DNA of 59,714 nt from positions 1 to 59,714 of the forward strand of contig JAQBPB010000120.1 of NCBI GenBank assembly GCA_028287745.1, in the 5' to 3' direction. The stretch comes from Chloroflexota bacterium. Lineage in GTDB: Bacteria > Chloroflexota > Chloroflexia > Chloroheliales > Chloroheliaceae. Shown piece by piece: positions 9,542 to 19,192 of this stretch (its first letter is position 1; every line of letters starts with the position of its first letter). Both the position numbers and the translations under genes were made by a program. Under the pieces are notes generated by a model, which had not been told where the DNA came from, searched no databases, and saw only the letters and a program-made list of their open reading frames with translations.

Positions 9542-9570
9542 TTGAGCAATATCCAAACATAAGTTATAAT
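9542..9570 (+). promoter_or_regulatory. Sigma-70-type promoter for the XRE-TPR regulator
   Basis: TTGAGC at 9542-9547, a 17-bp spacer, and a perfect TATAAT at 9565-9570. The expected transcription start near 9577 leaves a leader of about 30 nt before the ATG at 9608, which is preceded by GGAG. The spacing and position are near ideal. Confidence 0.6.
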
Positions 9571-9607
9571 ATACCAAAGGCTATTTACAATAGATGGAGT
9601 AATAAGA

Positions 9608-11053
9608 ATGCTGCACAATCCGACAACGCTGTCTAAAGGCGTTGAGAGCGTAACAAAACAAGAGCGACTTAAAATGGTAGACCCCGAACTACTGGGCGAA
9701 CGTATCCGGCAAGCCAGGACCGAACAGAAAATTTCACAACGTGACCTGTGTAAAGACTTATTTACCTCGGCTTATCTCTCTTATGTAGAACTGGGCAAAA
9801 CCCGTCCAACTTTACAAAACCTGGAAAAACTGGCCGTCCGGCTCAACAAGCCGGTTGATCATTTTTTGCGCCCCTCCGGGCGGGTTGATTCCGTCAAATC
9901 TCACGGGACTCTGGATAAGGAACAAACTCGCTTGCTGGAACTTCAAAACCTTTTATTACAGGGTCAGGTGGCGCTTACCGGCAGTGATTTTGGACAGGTC
10001 GAACAAATTTTAAGTGCTATCCGCCTTTACCTGGGCCGCCTGAGCAGTACGGACCAAATCAAATTCTACCTGCTGGAAAGTGGGTTTTATAACGGCCTGA
10101 CCGAACCCGAGGCCGCGCTTACCTCGCTAACGGCCGCCCGGCAGCTTCTAGGCAGTTCGGCCTCGTCAGACTCGGCCAGTAATTTACCGGCTGAGATTGA
10201 ACTTGAAACAGGTATTACCTACGCTCAACAGGACCAGACCGTTAAAGCGGTTGAACACTTCCAAAATGGCTTGAACCTGATGGAGGCAGACCGCCCGCTG
10301 CTTAACAACACGGTCTACCGCAGGCTTCTCTGGGAAGCAAGCCGCTGCTACATGCGGGTAGGTGATCGAGAAAAAGCAGTTAGTTACTCCCAGCGCCTGT
10401 TGGACCTGCCGCAGGAAAGCCGCAACGAAAGGGCCATAAATTTATACAAAGAAGGCACCCGGCTGAGGGAACTAGGCGATTACAAGCAGGCCAGTTTCTA
10501 CCTGGGCCGTAGCCAGCAAATCTGGCAAGAGATAAATGAAATTTCAGCTTTAATGGAACTAACCCTGGAAAATGCTCAATTTCAGTACCAGTCCGGTAAC
10601 CCGGCAAGCGCGTACCAGGCCGCCCAGTTAGCCTACCGCCTGTTACCGGCTTACACTGAAAACGATGCTACTAAAAACATCGAACTCCGCGTGCTGCTGC
10701 TGTTGGTCCAGGCTGCCCTGGCCCTTAAGGATGACGCAGCCGCCAGGACCTATATGACCCAGGCCGAGCAGGTCTTTAAGAAAATAAATGATCCGGACCC
10801 CCTGGAAAAAGCCGGGTATTTGTCTGTGGCCGGTAACATCGCGGCAGAGATGGGCTGTTCCGACCAGGCCGCTGATTTCTACCAGCAAGCGATTGACCTG
10901 CTGGAAGTTTTAGCGGCTAAGACCAGCAATGCAGCGGTACAACCTTTATTGGCCGAGGCTTACTATAATTCCAGCCAGGTGCATAAAAAACAAAACAACT
11001 CTTCGAAGGCCCTGGAGTATCTGGACAAAGCTTTCCGGCTGCGTTTGAAATAA
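9608..11053 (+). CDS. XRE-family regulator with TPR-like C-terminal domain
   Basis: A 481-residue protein. After an extension of about 25 residues, residues 28-85 form an XRE HTH (GERIRQARTEQKISQRDLCK, YVELGKTRPTLQNLEKLAVRL). The rest is all-helical with repeated TPR-like units: GSDFGQVEQILSAIRLYLG, QQDQTVKAVEHFQNGLNLME, RVGDREKAVSYSQRLLDLPQ, LGDYKQASFYLGRSQQIWQ, MGCSDQAADFYQQAIDLLEV and a final KALEYLDKAFRL. This architecture resembles quorum-peptide-responsive Rgg/PlcR-type regulators and Chloroflexota XRE-TPR proteins; the ligand is unknown. An internal ATG at 9674 directly before the HTH is an alternative start, but the promoter and GGAG upstream of 9608 favour the longer form. It converges with the polysaccharide operon. 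Confidence 0.85.
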   Translation: MLHNPTTLSKGVESVTKQERLKMVDPELLGERIRQARTEQKISQRDLCKDLFTSAYLSYVELGKTRPTLQNLEKLAVRLNKPVDHFLRPSGRVDSVKSHGTLDKEQTRLLELQNLLLQGQVALTGSDFGQVEQILSAIRLYLGRLSSTDQIKFYLLESGFYNGLTEPEAALTSLTAARQLLGSSASSDSASNLPAEIELETGITYAQQDQTVKAVEHFQNGLNLMEADRPLLNNTVYRRLLWEASRCYMRVGDREKAVSYSQRLLDLPQESRNERAINLYKEGTRLRELGDYKQASFYLGRSQQIWQEINEISALMELTLENAQFQYQSGNPASAYQAAQLAYRLLPAYTENDATKNIELRVLLLLVQAALALKDDAAARTYMTQAEQVFKKINDPDPLEKAGYLSVAGNIAAEMGCSDQAADFYQQAIDLLEVLAAKTSNAAVQPLLAEAYYNSSQVHKKQNNSSKALEYLDKAFRLRLK

Positions 11054-11116
11054 AAGGGTCTCGTTTCACACAACCGGCCGGTGCACGGTAATTGCTAAAG
11101 AGTATTTCCAGTACTA

Positions 11117-13495
11117 TCAGGTTTTACGAGCTACCACGCACCGGTCCATCCGGTTTCCCCCACCCATCGGATCAGTTATGTTTACAATCAAACTCTTTGC
11201 GAACCCTTTAATCAATATATTCCGGATTTGTACGCCTGAGCCCAGGCGCAGACCCTCCAGAGGCAGCCCGGCGCCATCTATCGTAAGCGAGGGCACCCCG
11301 CCCGGACAACTGCCGCCGTCAATTACCACCGGACCCCGGTTTACCAGCAGCGAAGTGCTGCCGCTCATAGTAATTTTATTGCCTGGTACATCAAAAAGAA
11401 TAATCTGGTTGGCCTCATAGTTATTTAAGGCTTCCGAGAGAGTACCGGGTTTAGTACCAGTACCGTCGTCGGTTGGAGCGGTTACCGTAATAGCCAGGAG
11501 ACTGTCACAGGTCAGTTTGTAAGTGACGCTGCCCAGGGCCGGGTCGCTGGTAGTATAGGTCAGGGTACCCGTATATTTGACCCCGACTCCGGTAGGAGTA
11601 CAGCTCACCGTTACAGGCTGAGCCGCCGCGCCCTGGTTCGTGCTAAAGCCGCTGGTTGGCGTCACGGTGAAAATCCCGGGTGTGGATTGGTACAGCGCAG
11701 GAGCATGGACATTAAGAGTGGTGCCCACCTCGCCTTTATTAGTAATATTAATTGTTGTAGTCGCCGGGTGACTCGGCTTTGCCACAAGTGCAATAGCGGC
11801 ACCCGGCGCCGGGAAGGAGTCAAAAGCAGCGGCCTGGACGCTGCAGGCTAAATTATAAGTGACTTCAGACAGGAGCGGGTCGTTAGTAGAATATTTAAGG
11901 GTGGCGGTTAGAGTACCGGCGGCCAGCGGGTTACAGGTGACATTTACGGTCCGGGAAGCCGCTCCTCCAGTAATACTGAAGGCCGCATCATCCGAGAGCT
12001 GGAAGCTACCAGCGCCAGTGCCGCTCAGGGCCGGCGCACTTACCCGCAGGTTGCTTCCAACGCTGCCGGAGTTGCTGAAAATAATAGGAGAGTTAACCGG
12101 GTTGCCGGTAGAAGCCGCTATATTGATGGTCGTGCCAGGGCCAGGCGTTGAAGTTAAAGCCGGGTTTAAGGGCGGATTAGCCAGCGGCAGCGAGCCACGT
12201 TCGTAGTAAGCCTTACCGCGCAAGCGCAAGTTTCCGCCATCATCATCGGCAAAAGCAGCCACCAGGTTGTTTCCGTTTACCGGGTTGGGATTGGTAATGC
12301 CGTCAGCGGCCGAGTCATGATAGCTGGTGGTCTGAAAGTCGCCCGCGCCGTACAGGAGACCGACTATCCCGGTATCGGCCAGGTTCTGTAACTTTTGATT
12401 GTCGTCTGCTCCCAGGTAATACTGCACCCGGTTATCCTGCCAGTGGTGCGGAGTATTGTTCATGGTCTGGTAAAGATTATTGCCCACCGGCACCTGCCAG
12501 AGTATCCCGCGCTTATTGGTGACGGCAGTGACCGCTGCCGCGAACTGGTGAAACCGGTTGAAGTTGGGAAAGGTGGTATTGGTAACGTCCCACAAGCGGT
12601 TGGGTTGGCCTACACTGGCATAGTAACCGGCGTCCCGGTCGGCAATATCATAGAATAACAGGTCGAAATTAGCCCCGGTCTGGTTATAAAAGTTAGCGGT
12701 TTCCTGGGCGGCCCCGGTTACATTGAAACCAGGATAAATGTTGCTGGCTATATCGCCGTAAGTAGAGGACCAGGGCGAGATATGATAGGCCAGTAAGACC
12801 TTTGGGGCGTATTTATCGCGCAACCCCACCAGGGCCCTGGCAAACCCGGCGGCATTATCAGGGTAGGCCGCCACGTCGGCGTAACCGCTGGAAGCTACCG
12901 CCGCGCTGACATTCAAAGGGTTACTGGAACGTTGCTGCAAAAAACCCCATAAATCCGGCTCAATATGCACCAGGGCGGTCTTGCCGGACAGTCTAATCCG
13001 GTCCAACAGCAACTTGAAGTCGGCAAAATAGGCGTTCATCGTAGCAGCATTATTCAGATTATTGTAATCTTTTTCCGCTTCATTCGCGCCCACCGCCGGG
13101 TAAGATTGGTAAATCTGGTAGTAAGTAAAGACTGGCAGGTAGCCCTTACTGGTGCTTTCTTCAATATAATTGGTGGCAAACTGGCCTGGCGGCGAGTTCC
13201 AGGTGGTCCAGTTAGTATTGGTCGGATAATTAACTCCGCCGACCAGGTACTGGTAACGCGCATCCCAGGCAGCGCCGCTGTTTTGCATCCAGGCGACATT
13301 ACCAGGCCCGTTAGACATACCTACCATAAAAGTCGACTTTAACCCGCCGGGAATAACCGGAAGCACCTGGGCCGCATCCGGGCTGGAGTAGGCCGGAGCA
13401 GCCAGGGCAGTCGCAACCAGAGACACCAGTATTCCGCCAAACAGAAAAATACCCCGCAATTTTAGGTTTGGCTTTGAGTTTGTGTTGCTAAACAC
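11117..13495 (-). CDS. Secreted protein with unrecognised glycosidase-like domain, Ig-like repeats and beta-helix-start module
   Basis: A 792-residue exported protein with a GTG start and a signal peptide (GIFLFGGILVSLVATALAAP). Residues about 50-440 form a TIM-barrel-like domain shared with the 27780-29447 product: ALVHIEPDLWGFLQQ, LLAYHISPWSSTYGD, NFDLLFYDIADRDA, HWQDNRVQYYLG and an ending DDDGG. I do not recognise a CAZy family; the Glu of HIEPDLWG and the Asp residues of YDIADRD are candidate catalytic acids by inference. Two choice-of-anchor D/Ig-like repeats of about 105 residues follow (SFQLSDDAAFSI, IFTVTPTSGFST). The C-terminus has a module starting PGTLSEALNNY with DGGSCPGG, also found at the end of the upstream gene product. 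It is the last gene of the eight-gene minus-strand unit and probably acts on the exported polysaccharide. Confidence 0.82.
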   Translation of the reverse strand: MFSNTNSKPNLKLRGIFLFGGILVSLVATALAAPAYSSPDAAQVLPVIPGGLKSTFMVGMSNGPGNVAWMQNSGAAWDARYQYLVGGVNYPTNTNWTTWNSPPGQFATNYIEESTSKGYLPVFTYYQIYQSYPAVGANEAEKDYNNLNNAATMNAYFADFKLLLDRIRLSGKTALVHIEPDLWGFLQQRSSNPLNVSAAVASSGYADVAAYPDNAAGFARALVGLRDKYAPKVLLAYHISPWSSTYGDIASNIYPGFNVTGAAQETANFYNQTGANFDLLFYDIADRDAGYYASVGQPNRLWDVTNTTFPNFNRFHQFAAAVTAVTNKRGILWQVPVGNNLYQTMNNTPHHWQDNRVQYYLGADDNQKLQNLADTGIVGLLYGAGDFQTTSYHDSAADGITNPNPVNGNNLVAAFADDDGGNLRLRGKAYYERGSLPLANPPLNPALTSTPGPGTTINIAASTGNPVNSPIIFSNSGSVGSNLRVSAPALSGTGAGSFQLSDDAAFSITGGAASRTVNVTCNPLAAGTLTATLKYSTNDPLLSEVTYNLACSVQAAAFDSFPAPGAAIALVAKPSHPATTTINITNKGEVGTTLNVHAPALYQSTPGIFTVTPTSGFSTNQGAAAQPVTVSCTPTGVGVKYTGTLTYTTSDPALGSVTYKLTCDSLLAITVTAPTDDGTGTKPGTLSEALNNYEANQIILFDVPGNKITMSGSTSLLVNRGPVVIDGGSCPGGVPSLTIDGAGLPLEGLRLGSGVQIRNILIKGFAKSLIVNITDPMGGGNRMDRCVVARKT

Positions 13496-13634
13496 TTTGA
13501 TTTCTTAAACCTTGCTCTAAATCAAATAGCCTTAAATGGTCTAAACAGTACAACTACCTTTTTACCTGTCAGCCATCCCGCTATTCGGACCTTAACTACA
13601 ACTTGTTCCGCTTTGTTTACCGGCCTTCTACGGC

Positions 13635-16505
13635 TTACGGCCCTACCGATACGCAGGAAAGCCGATTGCCGGTTTTTATAGAGGCATCACTCAATTTATT
13701 GGTGATCAAAGGTCCGGCTCCCGCCGGACGGGGACCAGTTATCCTTATACCGTAAAGGGTCACATTCCCAAATAACTGAAAGCTCGCTCCTTTGATTGTG
13801 ATGCCGGGTCCGCCCGTACAACTACCCGAGATAGTAACGCCCTCGGCTATGGTCAGGGTTACCCAGGTTTCAACGGTCAGGGTTGTACCGCTGGTAAGGT
13901 CAAATATAATGGCCTTATCGGCGGTGGTGGCGGCTTGCTCCAGGGCATGCTTCAGAGTGCCGGGTTCGCCACTGCCTTTTTCATCCGGACTGGTAACAAG
14001 CTGAATACCGGTGCTCTTCAGGCTGACTTCATTGGAATAAGCTGAATCCAGGGCAGGGTCGGCATTAATCGCCTGAACCCGGTAAAAGTAAATGATACCT
14101 GGCGTCAGGGCGGTGTCCAGGTACTGGTAGGTGGTGCCAGCCACAGGTGAGCCGGGTACCGGCCCGTAAGTCCCGGCTTGCCCGGCTTTGCGCTCTAGCT
14201 TGAAGCCGGCCTGCTTGCCGGAGGTATTCTGCCAGCGCAGGTTTATTTTATTGGACCCGACTATAATAGCGGTCAGGTTAACCGGGGCGCTCAACATGGT
14301 TGTTGCCCAGCTATGGTTGGAATAAGGGCTGTTACCACCGGGTAGCACCGCGCTTATCTGGTAATAATAAAGGGTTCCGTCGCTGAGCCCGGTATTATCG
14401 TAGGTAGTAACTCCCGCGCCTACATTGGTTAAGAGTTGGAAATTGGCCGTACCGTTGACGCTGCGTTCAATCCGAATACTGCTGGGACTGCCTGGCACAC
14501 TTTGCCAGGACAGGTGAATTTGACTGCTGCTGATGGCAACAGCCGCCAGGCCCCTGGGGGACGTATCTACTACCTTAAGCGTAGCCTGGGCGTTTGACAG
14601 GTGATTGACATTGATCAAATAAGAAATAAGGACAACTTGCGCGGTAAGGGTACCGGGAGAAGTAAGCTGGTTGACAACGTCTACCGAAATCGTGCAGACC
14701 TGGCCTACGGTCAGGCTGGCATTCACTATATTGATGGTGCTGCCGTTATTGGTGAACAAAACGCTGGGTTTGCCCTGCGGCCCGGCGCAATTAGCCAGGA
14801 GATTGGGGGAGTCGGCAACTTTCAAATTAGCCGATAGGTTAGACATAAAAGCAATCCCGGTAAGCGGCGTCCCTATGGTACTGGTATTTCTCACGGTAAA
14901 AGTCAGCGTACTGGTGCCGCCCAGTCCGACTGTAGAAGGGTTAAAGGCCATAGCCAGGTCGGGCGGGTTAATTGTCCCTTCAAAAGCGCCAATGTCACAA
15001 TTTGAATTAACCGGGCTAGCAACGCCAGGGCGAGTAACGCCACGTTGGTCCTGATTTAACGGGCAATTCACAGCCGGTATAACGTCAATGGCCGGGCTGC
15101 CAGCCAGCAGTCCAAAAATGGGCGTGGGACCGCCGACATTTTGTAAGGGGGCCAGCCTGGGGTCCGCCCTGGTAATACCGGTTACACATACCTGGGAATA
15201 GGGGTCGGAAGGTGTAAACTGAAGGTTATAGCTGCCGTTCTTAACTGAATCGGCACAATCGGAGAAGTAATTTTCTTTAGAGGTATTTGCGGTAATAATT
15301 GAATTGGTCAAAACTACATTTGAACTGTCTGGAAGGTTCAGGCCGACCGTAGCGGTATTCAGTCCGCCGCCCGGACCATGACTATAATTCCCATAGATTG
15401 TCAGGTGATTCAGGTGCAAGCTACCACTTTTCCGGTAAATGCCGCCGCCGCTGCCTCCTCCTCCGTTGTTGTTGTTAGCCTGGTTATTGGCAATGGTACT
15501 GTTATTAATAGTAACAAAAGGGCTGACCTGAGTATCCTGGCCAATAAATAGGCCGCCGCCATCTTGGGGCACTACGTTACTATGTAAAATGGAAGCGTTT
15601 AAAGTAAGCTGTCCCTGTTCCACATAAATCCCACCGCCCCGGCCCGTAACGGGCGTCTTTCCAAAATTATTATAGGCAATTTCAGTCTGGTTAATAGTGA
15701 CCGATTGGATTGCTTTCAGGTAAGCAATTGAAATACCACCGCCCTGGATTTTGGCGACATTGCTCAAAACTTTGCTTGCTTCAATGGTAAAACTATGCGG
15801 GTTTTCGAGGAGCGTGTGGCTGTAAATCGCGCCGCCATCGCTGGCGGTCGCTATGTTACCGGTAAAATTACTACCTGAAATAGTTAAAGACGTAGTGTCG
15901 CGGCTGGTGATAGCGCCGCCGCTGGGAGCCTGGTTGTAAGTGAACAGGCTGTTAGTAATTGTCCCGGTCGCATCCGGTCCGAGAAAAATAGCCCCGCCAC
16001 CTTCGTGATTATCACCTATCAGCGAGATATTGTTATTGAAAGTAGAGTTGATTACCGCCAGTTTAGACTGGTTAAAGGCATAAATAGCGCCTCCGTTATC
16101 ATTGGATTTGCCGTTTATCAGGCTTAGATTTGTAACAGTCAGAGCTTTACTGGAATTAATAAAAAACATTCCGGTGGTGGTTTGGGTACCGGCGTTACCG
16201 TCAAGGGTTATGGAAGCGCCGGTACCATCCAGGATGGTATCTACCGCAATATTTTTCCGACTGGAAATTGGGATTGTGGCCTTCCCCGCACCGCAATTAA
16301 AGGTGATATGCCCGCCCGCGGCAAGCGCTGCCACCAGGCTGTCTTCGGTGCAACTGGCGGACGTACCGGTACCTACAGTGACTGCCGCCCGGGTGGCCGG
16401 GACAGCGACCAGGCTAAAAAAACTAAAAAGCAGGAATATAAAGCTGCCGGTAAATATTAAAAGGTGTTTGCGTGACCAGCCCTGGCCGGGGAAATACCGT
16501 TTCAT
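13635..16505 (-). CDS. Secreted right-handed beta-helix protein (choice-of-anchor Q type) with fibronectin type III repeats
   Basis: About 956 residues with an N-terminal signal peptide (LLIFTGSFIFLLFSFFSLVA). The N-terminal domain starts CTEDSLVAALAAGGHITFNC and continues as a parallel beta-helix with repeated GGAIY, GGGISIAY, GGGIYVEQ and GGGLFIGQ turns, ending in the choice-of-anchor Q signature SPAIDV, DQRG and CDIGAFE near residue 515. A DUF11-like segment (LAMAFNPSTVGLGGTSTLTF) and two FN3 domains (LAAVAISSSQIHLSWQS and LTAIIVGSNKINLRWQ) follow. The C-terminus carries another beta-helix-start module (PGTLKHALEQA, SGSCTGGPG) like that of the downstream gene product. It is probably a surface or matrix protein that binds or remodels polysaccharide. 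The start is the ATG at 16505 with GGAG about ten bases upstream; a TTG at 16508 abuts it. Confidence 0.85.
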   Translation of the reverse strand: MKRYFPGQGWSRKHLLIFTGSFIFLLFSFFSLVAVPATRAAVTVGTGTSASCTEDSLVAALAAGGHITFNCGAGKATIPISSRKNIAVDTILDGTGASITLDGNAGTQTTTGMFFINSSKALTVTNLSLINGKSNDNGGAIYAFNQSKLAVINSTFNNNISLIGDNHEGGGAIFLGPDATGTITNSLFTYNQAPSGGAITSRDTTSLTISGSNFTGNIATASDGGAIYSHTLLENPHSFTIEASKVLSNVAKIQGGGISIAYLKAIQSVTINQTEIAYNNFGKTPVTGRGGGIYVEQGQLTLNASILHSNVVPQDGGGLFIGQDTQVSPFVTINNSTIANNQANNNNGGGGSGGGIYRKSGSLHLNHLTIYGNYSHGPGGGLNTATVGLNLPDSSNVVLTNSIITANTSKENYFSDCADSVKNGSYNLQFTPSDPYSQVCVTGITRADPRLAPLQNVGGPTPIFGLLAGSPAIDVIPAVNCPLNQDQRGVTRPGVASPVNSNCDIGAFEGTINPPDLAMAFNPSTVGLGGTSTLTFTVRNTSTIGTPLTGIAFMSNLSANLKVADSPNLLANCAGPQGKPSVLFTNNGSTINIVNASLTVGQVCTISVDVVNQLTSPGTLTAQVVLISYLINVNHLSNAQATLKVVDTSPRGLAAVAISSSQIHLSWQSVPGSPSSIRIERSVNGTANFQLLTNVGAGVTTYDNTGLSDGTLYYYQISAVLPGGNSPYSNHSWATTMLSAPVNLTAIIVGSNKINLRWQNTSGKQAGFKLERKAGQAGTYGPVPGSPVAGTTYQYLDTALTPGIIYFYRVQAINADPALDSAYSNEVSLKSTGIQLVTSPDEKGSGEPGTLKHALEQAATTADKAIIFDLTSGTTLTVETWVTLTIAEGVTISGSCTGGPGITIKGASFQLFGNVTLYGIRITGPRPAGAGPLITNKLSDASIKTGNRLSCVSVGP

Positions 16506-16639
16506 CAAAACAAATCTCCAAACCCTTGTATGTTTATGCTGTATCTATGCGACATCGCCGGGTTGATCCCGGTTGCATTAACTACTGCCGGTGAACTATT
16601 CCGGGTCCAGGACCAAAATGCGTCCTTCACCGGCCAGCC

Positions 16640-18319
16640 TTAGCTGGCAGGAGAAGGTGTAACCGGCGGATGTTGCGCTAAATTAGCCGGTACGGACACT
16701 TCCGGCGAGCCAGCAATTAGCGGTGTCGGGCTGGTTCCAGCCGGTGACGACACCGGCAAAGGAGTGGGTCTGGACGCCGGTTTTTCAATAGTTGCCGCCG
16801 GTACCGCAGCCAAGTAGTTAGAAGCGGCCCCGGCCGGTGCGAAAGGCCTAACCAGGGCCAGGTTAGGCAGCGCGTCGGCGTAAAATGCCAGGCCAAACCA
16901 GACCCAGTTCTGGCTATAATAATTCTCGGGGTCTCCCCAACCGGCCAGGTTGCCACTATCAGCCGCCCCGGCCTTATTAAAGGCCGCCAACAGTTTGCTG
17001 TTTACCATGTCCGAAGCTAATGACGGTTCGGTAAATAAGAAGTTTGCCAGGTTCCCGCCGTAAACCGCCAGGTCTTCCTGGGCCTGGACCGGTTTGCCGG
17101 AATAGTCGTAAATTGCGGCCAGCTTGCCGTCCTGCTTCCACTTCAACCGCAGGGTATCGCTCCAGTTCAAATAATCCAGCGCCCGGCTGTCGCCAAACCA
17201 GCGGTAGTCCAGCGCTACCCGCCACATAGTGCGGAAGGCGTCATAGCCGTAATTGGTATCCAGCCTGGGATAGTCCTGGGCCACCGTCAACTGGCCGGTC
17301 GTGCGGTTAATACCGCACCAGTTAGCCGGTAATTTTACGGCCTGGGTCCCGGCCAGGGCGGTTTCCGAACAGCCCTGGATAACCCGGTAAGAGCTGTCCA
17401 CCACACCCGGCCAGTTATGGTAGGGGTCGATAGCCGCAAAAATCCGCATGGTATAGGGCGCCAGGTACGAAGGATTGAGCGATACGGTGGCTTTGGAGGC
17501 CGCCCAATCCCCGGCCGTGAGGTACGGCACCCCCAGTATCTCTACTACTTCCCGGTCCCACACGGCGGTTAAAACTTCCAGGGCCAGTTTCCAGTATTTC
17601 AGGTCATTCCAGCGGCGAGAAGCAAATACCAGCGCCAGGGCAATATCACAGTCGGCATCCGAAGCGCTGGAAGCATCCAGCACTTTCCAGCTATTATCCG
17701 CCGCTCGTCCCCATTTGTAAGCGAAAAGCTTGTTGGAACCGTCCGGCTGTAGATTTGTCTGGGTCCATTCCAGGACTTTATCAAAAGTTGCACGGTCGTT
17801 CATCCAGACTGCCCGTAACAGGGCGTAGGACTGACCTTCACTGGTAGTAATATTGTCGGCGGTAGGGTCGATCACCCGGCCGCTGGGTTCAATAAAGCGC
17901 TGCTTATAGCTGGCCCAGGTCGCGGCCAGTTGCGACTCAATTTGCAGTTTCTGGCTGCTGGAAATAGCCACCGCAGCCGGGGTTGCCGCCCTGACTGTTC
18001 CCGCACTACCGGTCGGGTTGGCCGTTACCGCAACAATGGGCGTTGGAGTAGCCGTAACACTCGCCGTAGCAACCACGCTCAGGCCGCTGGTACTTGAAGT
18101 AGTATCCGGCGCGGATACACTTCGCCGGGCAATCAAGGTCGCCCGGGCTTCGGCCCCATCGTAGACAGGGGTACCGGTTGTAGCCACGCTTTTAGCCGCA
18201 GCCTGGGGCGTTGCCACTGTCAGACCCTGGCCCTGGACCAGCCACCAGCCCAATACCCCGCCGCCCAGCAGTAAAAGCAAGGCTATACTGCCAATCGGAA
18301 TTACTAAACGCCTGCGCAT
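16640..18319 (-). CDS. GH8 family endoglucanase (BcsZ-like), membrane-anchored
   Basis: A 559-residue protein with one N-terminal membrane anchor (IPIGSIALLLLLGGGVLGWW), a Thr/Ala-rich linker to about residue 120, a GH8 catalytic domain of about 370 residues, and a Pro/Ser-rich tail. The catalytic proton donor is seen in TTSEGQSYALL (Glu161), and the GH8 signature SASDADCDIALAL has Asp221 and Asp223. Further GH8 blocks are WKVLDASSASD and LDTNYGYDAFRTMWRVALDY. GH8 enzymes such as BcsZ hydrolyse beta-1,4-glucan and accompany bacterial cellulose synthases. It lies in an operon with a processive GT2, with 24 bp between its start and the upstream stop, so it probably trims or releases the nascent glucan outside the membrane. 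Cellulose as substrate is inferred. Confidence 0.92.
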   Translation of the reverse strand: MRRRLVIPIGSIALLLLLGGGVLGWWLVQGQGLTVATPQAAAKSVATTGTPVYDGAEARATLIARRSVSAPDTTSSTSGLSVVATASVTATPTPIVAVTANPTGSAGTVRAATPAAVAISSSQKLQIESQLAATWASYKQRFIEPSGRVIDPTADNITTSEGQSYALLRAVWMNDRATFDKVLEWTQTNLQPDGSNKLFAYKWGRAADNSWKVLDASSASDADCDIALALVFASRRWNDLKYWKLALEVLTAVWDREVVEILGVPYLTAGDWAASKATVSLNPSYLAPYTMRIFAAIDPYHNWPGVVDSSYRVIQGCSETALAGTQAVKLPANWCGINRTTGQLTVAQDYPRLDTNYGYDAFRTMWRVALDYRWFGDSRALDYLNWSDTLRLKWKQDGKLAAIYDYSGKPVQAQEDLAVYGGNLANFLFTEPSLASDMVNSKLLAAFNKAGAADSGNLAGWGDPENYYSQNWVWFGLAFYADALPNLALVRPFAPAGAASNYLAAVPAATIEKPASRPTPLPVSSPAGTSPTPLIAGSPEVSVPANLAQHPPVTPSPAS

Positions 18320-18343
18320 TCTGCCACCTGTCGGGCAACCTTT

Positions 18344-19087
18344 CTACGAGAAGGGTACGGTAACCTTGTTATCAAAGTAATCGATAGTGATAGACTTGGG
18401 AACATCGGTAATCGGAATCTCATAGACCAATTCACCGCCGACATTATCGTTAATATTTAACTGGGTAAGCTTCAAGTGCCGGTTCAAAGCATAGGTAGCC
18501 AGGGAAACCTTGTAGTCGTAAATTTGAGCCGTGCGCAATACAATCGAGTCCGGACTCACCATTAAATTTTTGGCAGTGGTATTGGTCGCCAGCAAATCAA
18601 CTACCAGGAAGGTCCAGCCTTCTTTAGGGACCCAGTCGCCTATTTTCGCTTCGGTCCGTTTGCCACGGATGACCAACAACTGGGCGCTGCCGTCTTTTAC
18701 GCCGTATTTGGTGCGGAACTGTTCGGAACCGAGTAAACCCAGCAATACGTCATAAGGCGGGGAGTTTTCAAGATGTTCCTCAAAGCGGGCCCGTTCGAAA
18801 TATTGAACCTTATGCACCTTGCCATCACCGGCTGGCGGAGGAGCATTTTTCTCCTCAAATACCGCGCTAATAGGGTAACCTTGCTGGGTCAGGCCGCCGT
18901 TGGTGCGCCAATAAGTTAAAAAACGGCCGCAAACCTGGTAGCCGGTCTGGAAAGTCTGGCAATCTTCGGCGGCCCCGGCCTGGGGCGAACTAAAACTTTG
19001 ATAAGCGAACATGGATAAGATAAAACCAGACATCAATACAGCTATTAAGACATAAACAGGTAATTTGATGAAGCGCCTGAACAACAT
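18344..19087 (-). CDS. Secreted VCGRF-module protein with DUF4352-like domain
   Basis: The start is placed at the ATG at 19087 because AGGAG lies nine bases upstream; the frame extends 29 codons further without an SD. The 247-residue product has a signal peptide (VYVLIAVLMSGFILSMFAYQ). Residues about 40-125 are one copy of a module with core YQVCGRFLTYWRTNGGLTQQ, GYPIS, GDGKVHKVQYFERARFEEH and LLGLLG, present twice in the 31867-32640 product. Residues about 130-245 form a beta-sandwich resembling DUF4352 (GDWVPKEGWTFLVVDLLATN). Function is unknown; the setting suggests an extracytoplasmic partner in polysaccharide assembly. It lies 105 bp from the upstream gene and 24 bp from the GH8 gene. 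Confidence 0.82.
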   Translation of the reverse strand: MLFRRFIKLPVYVLIAVLMSGFILSMFAYQSFSSPQAGAAEDCQTFQTGYQVCGRFLTYWRTNGGLTQQGYPISAVFEEKNAPPPAGDGKVHKVQYFERARFEEHLENSPPYDVLLGLLGSEQFRTKYGVKDGSAQLLVIRGKRTEAKIGDWVPKEGWTFLVVDLLATNTTAKNLMVSPDSIVLRTAQIYDYKVSLATYALNRHLKLTQLNINDNVGGELVYEIPITDVPKSITIDYFDNKVTVPFS

Positions 19088-19192
19088 TACTCTTAACTCC
19101 TCTGAGTGTGCTATAACGGACCTTAGCAAGTTGTGACAATTGATTGAAAGCTGCCAGCGAGCCGGTAACCGCAACCACAGGCAGCTTTTTGC

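Noticed and set aside
13792..15054. Several plus-strand frames opposite the beta-helix protein
   Set aside because: The minus-strand frame has a signal peptide and clear beta-helix and FN3 domains; the opposite frames have none.
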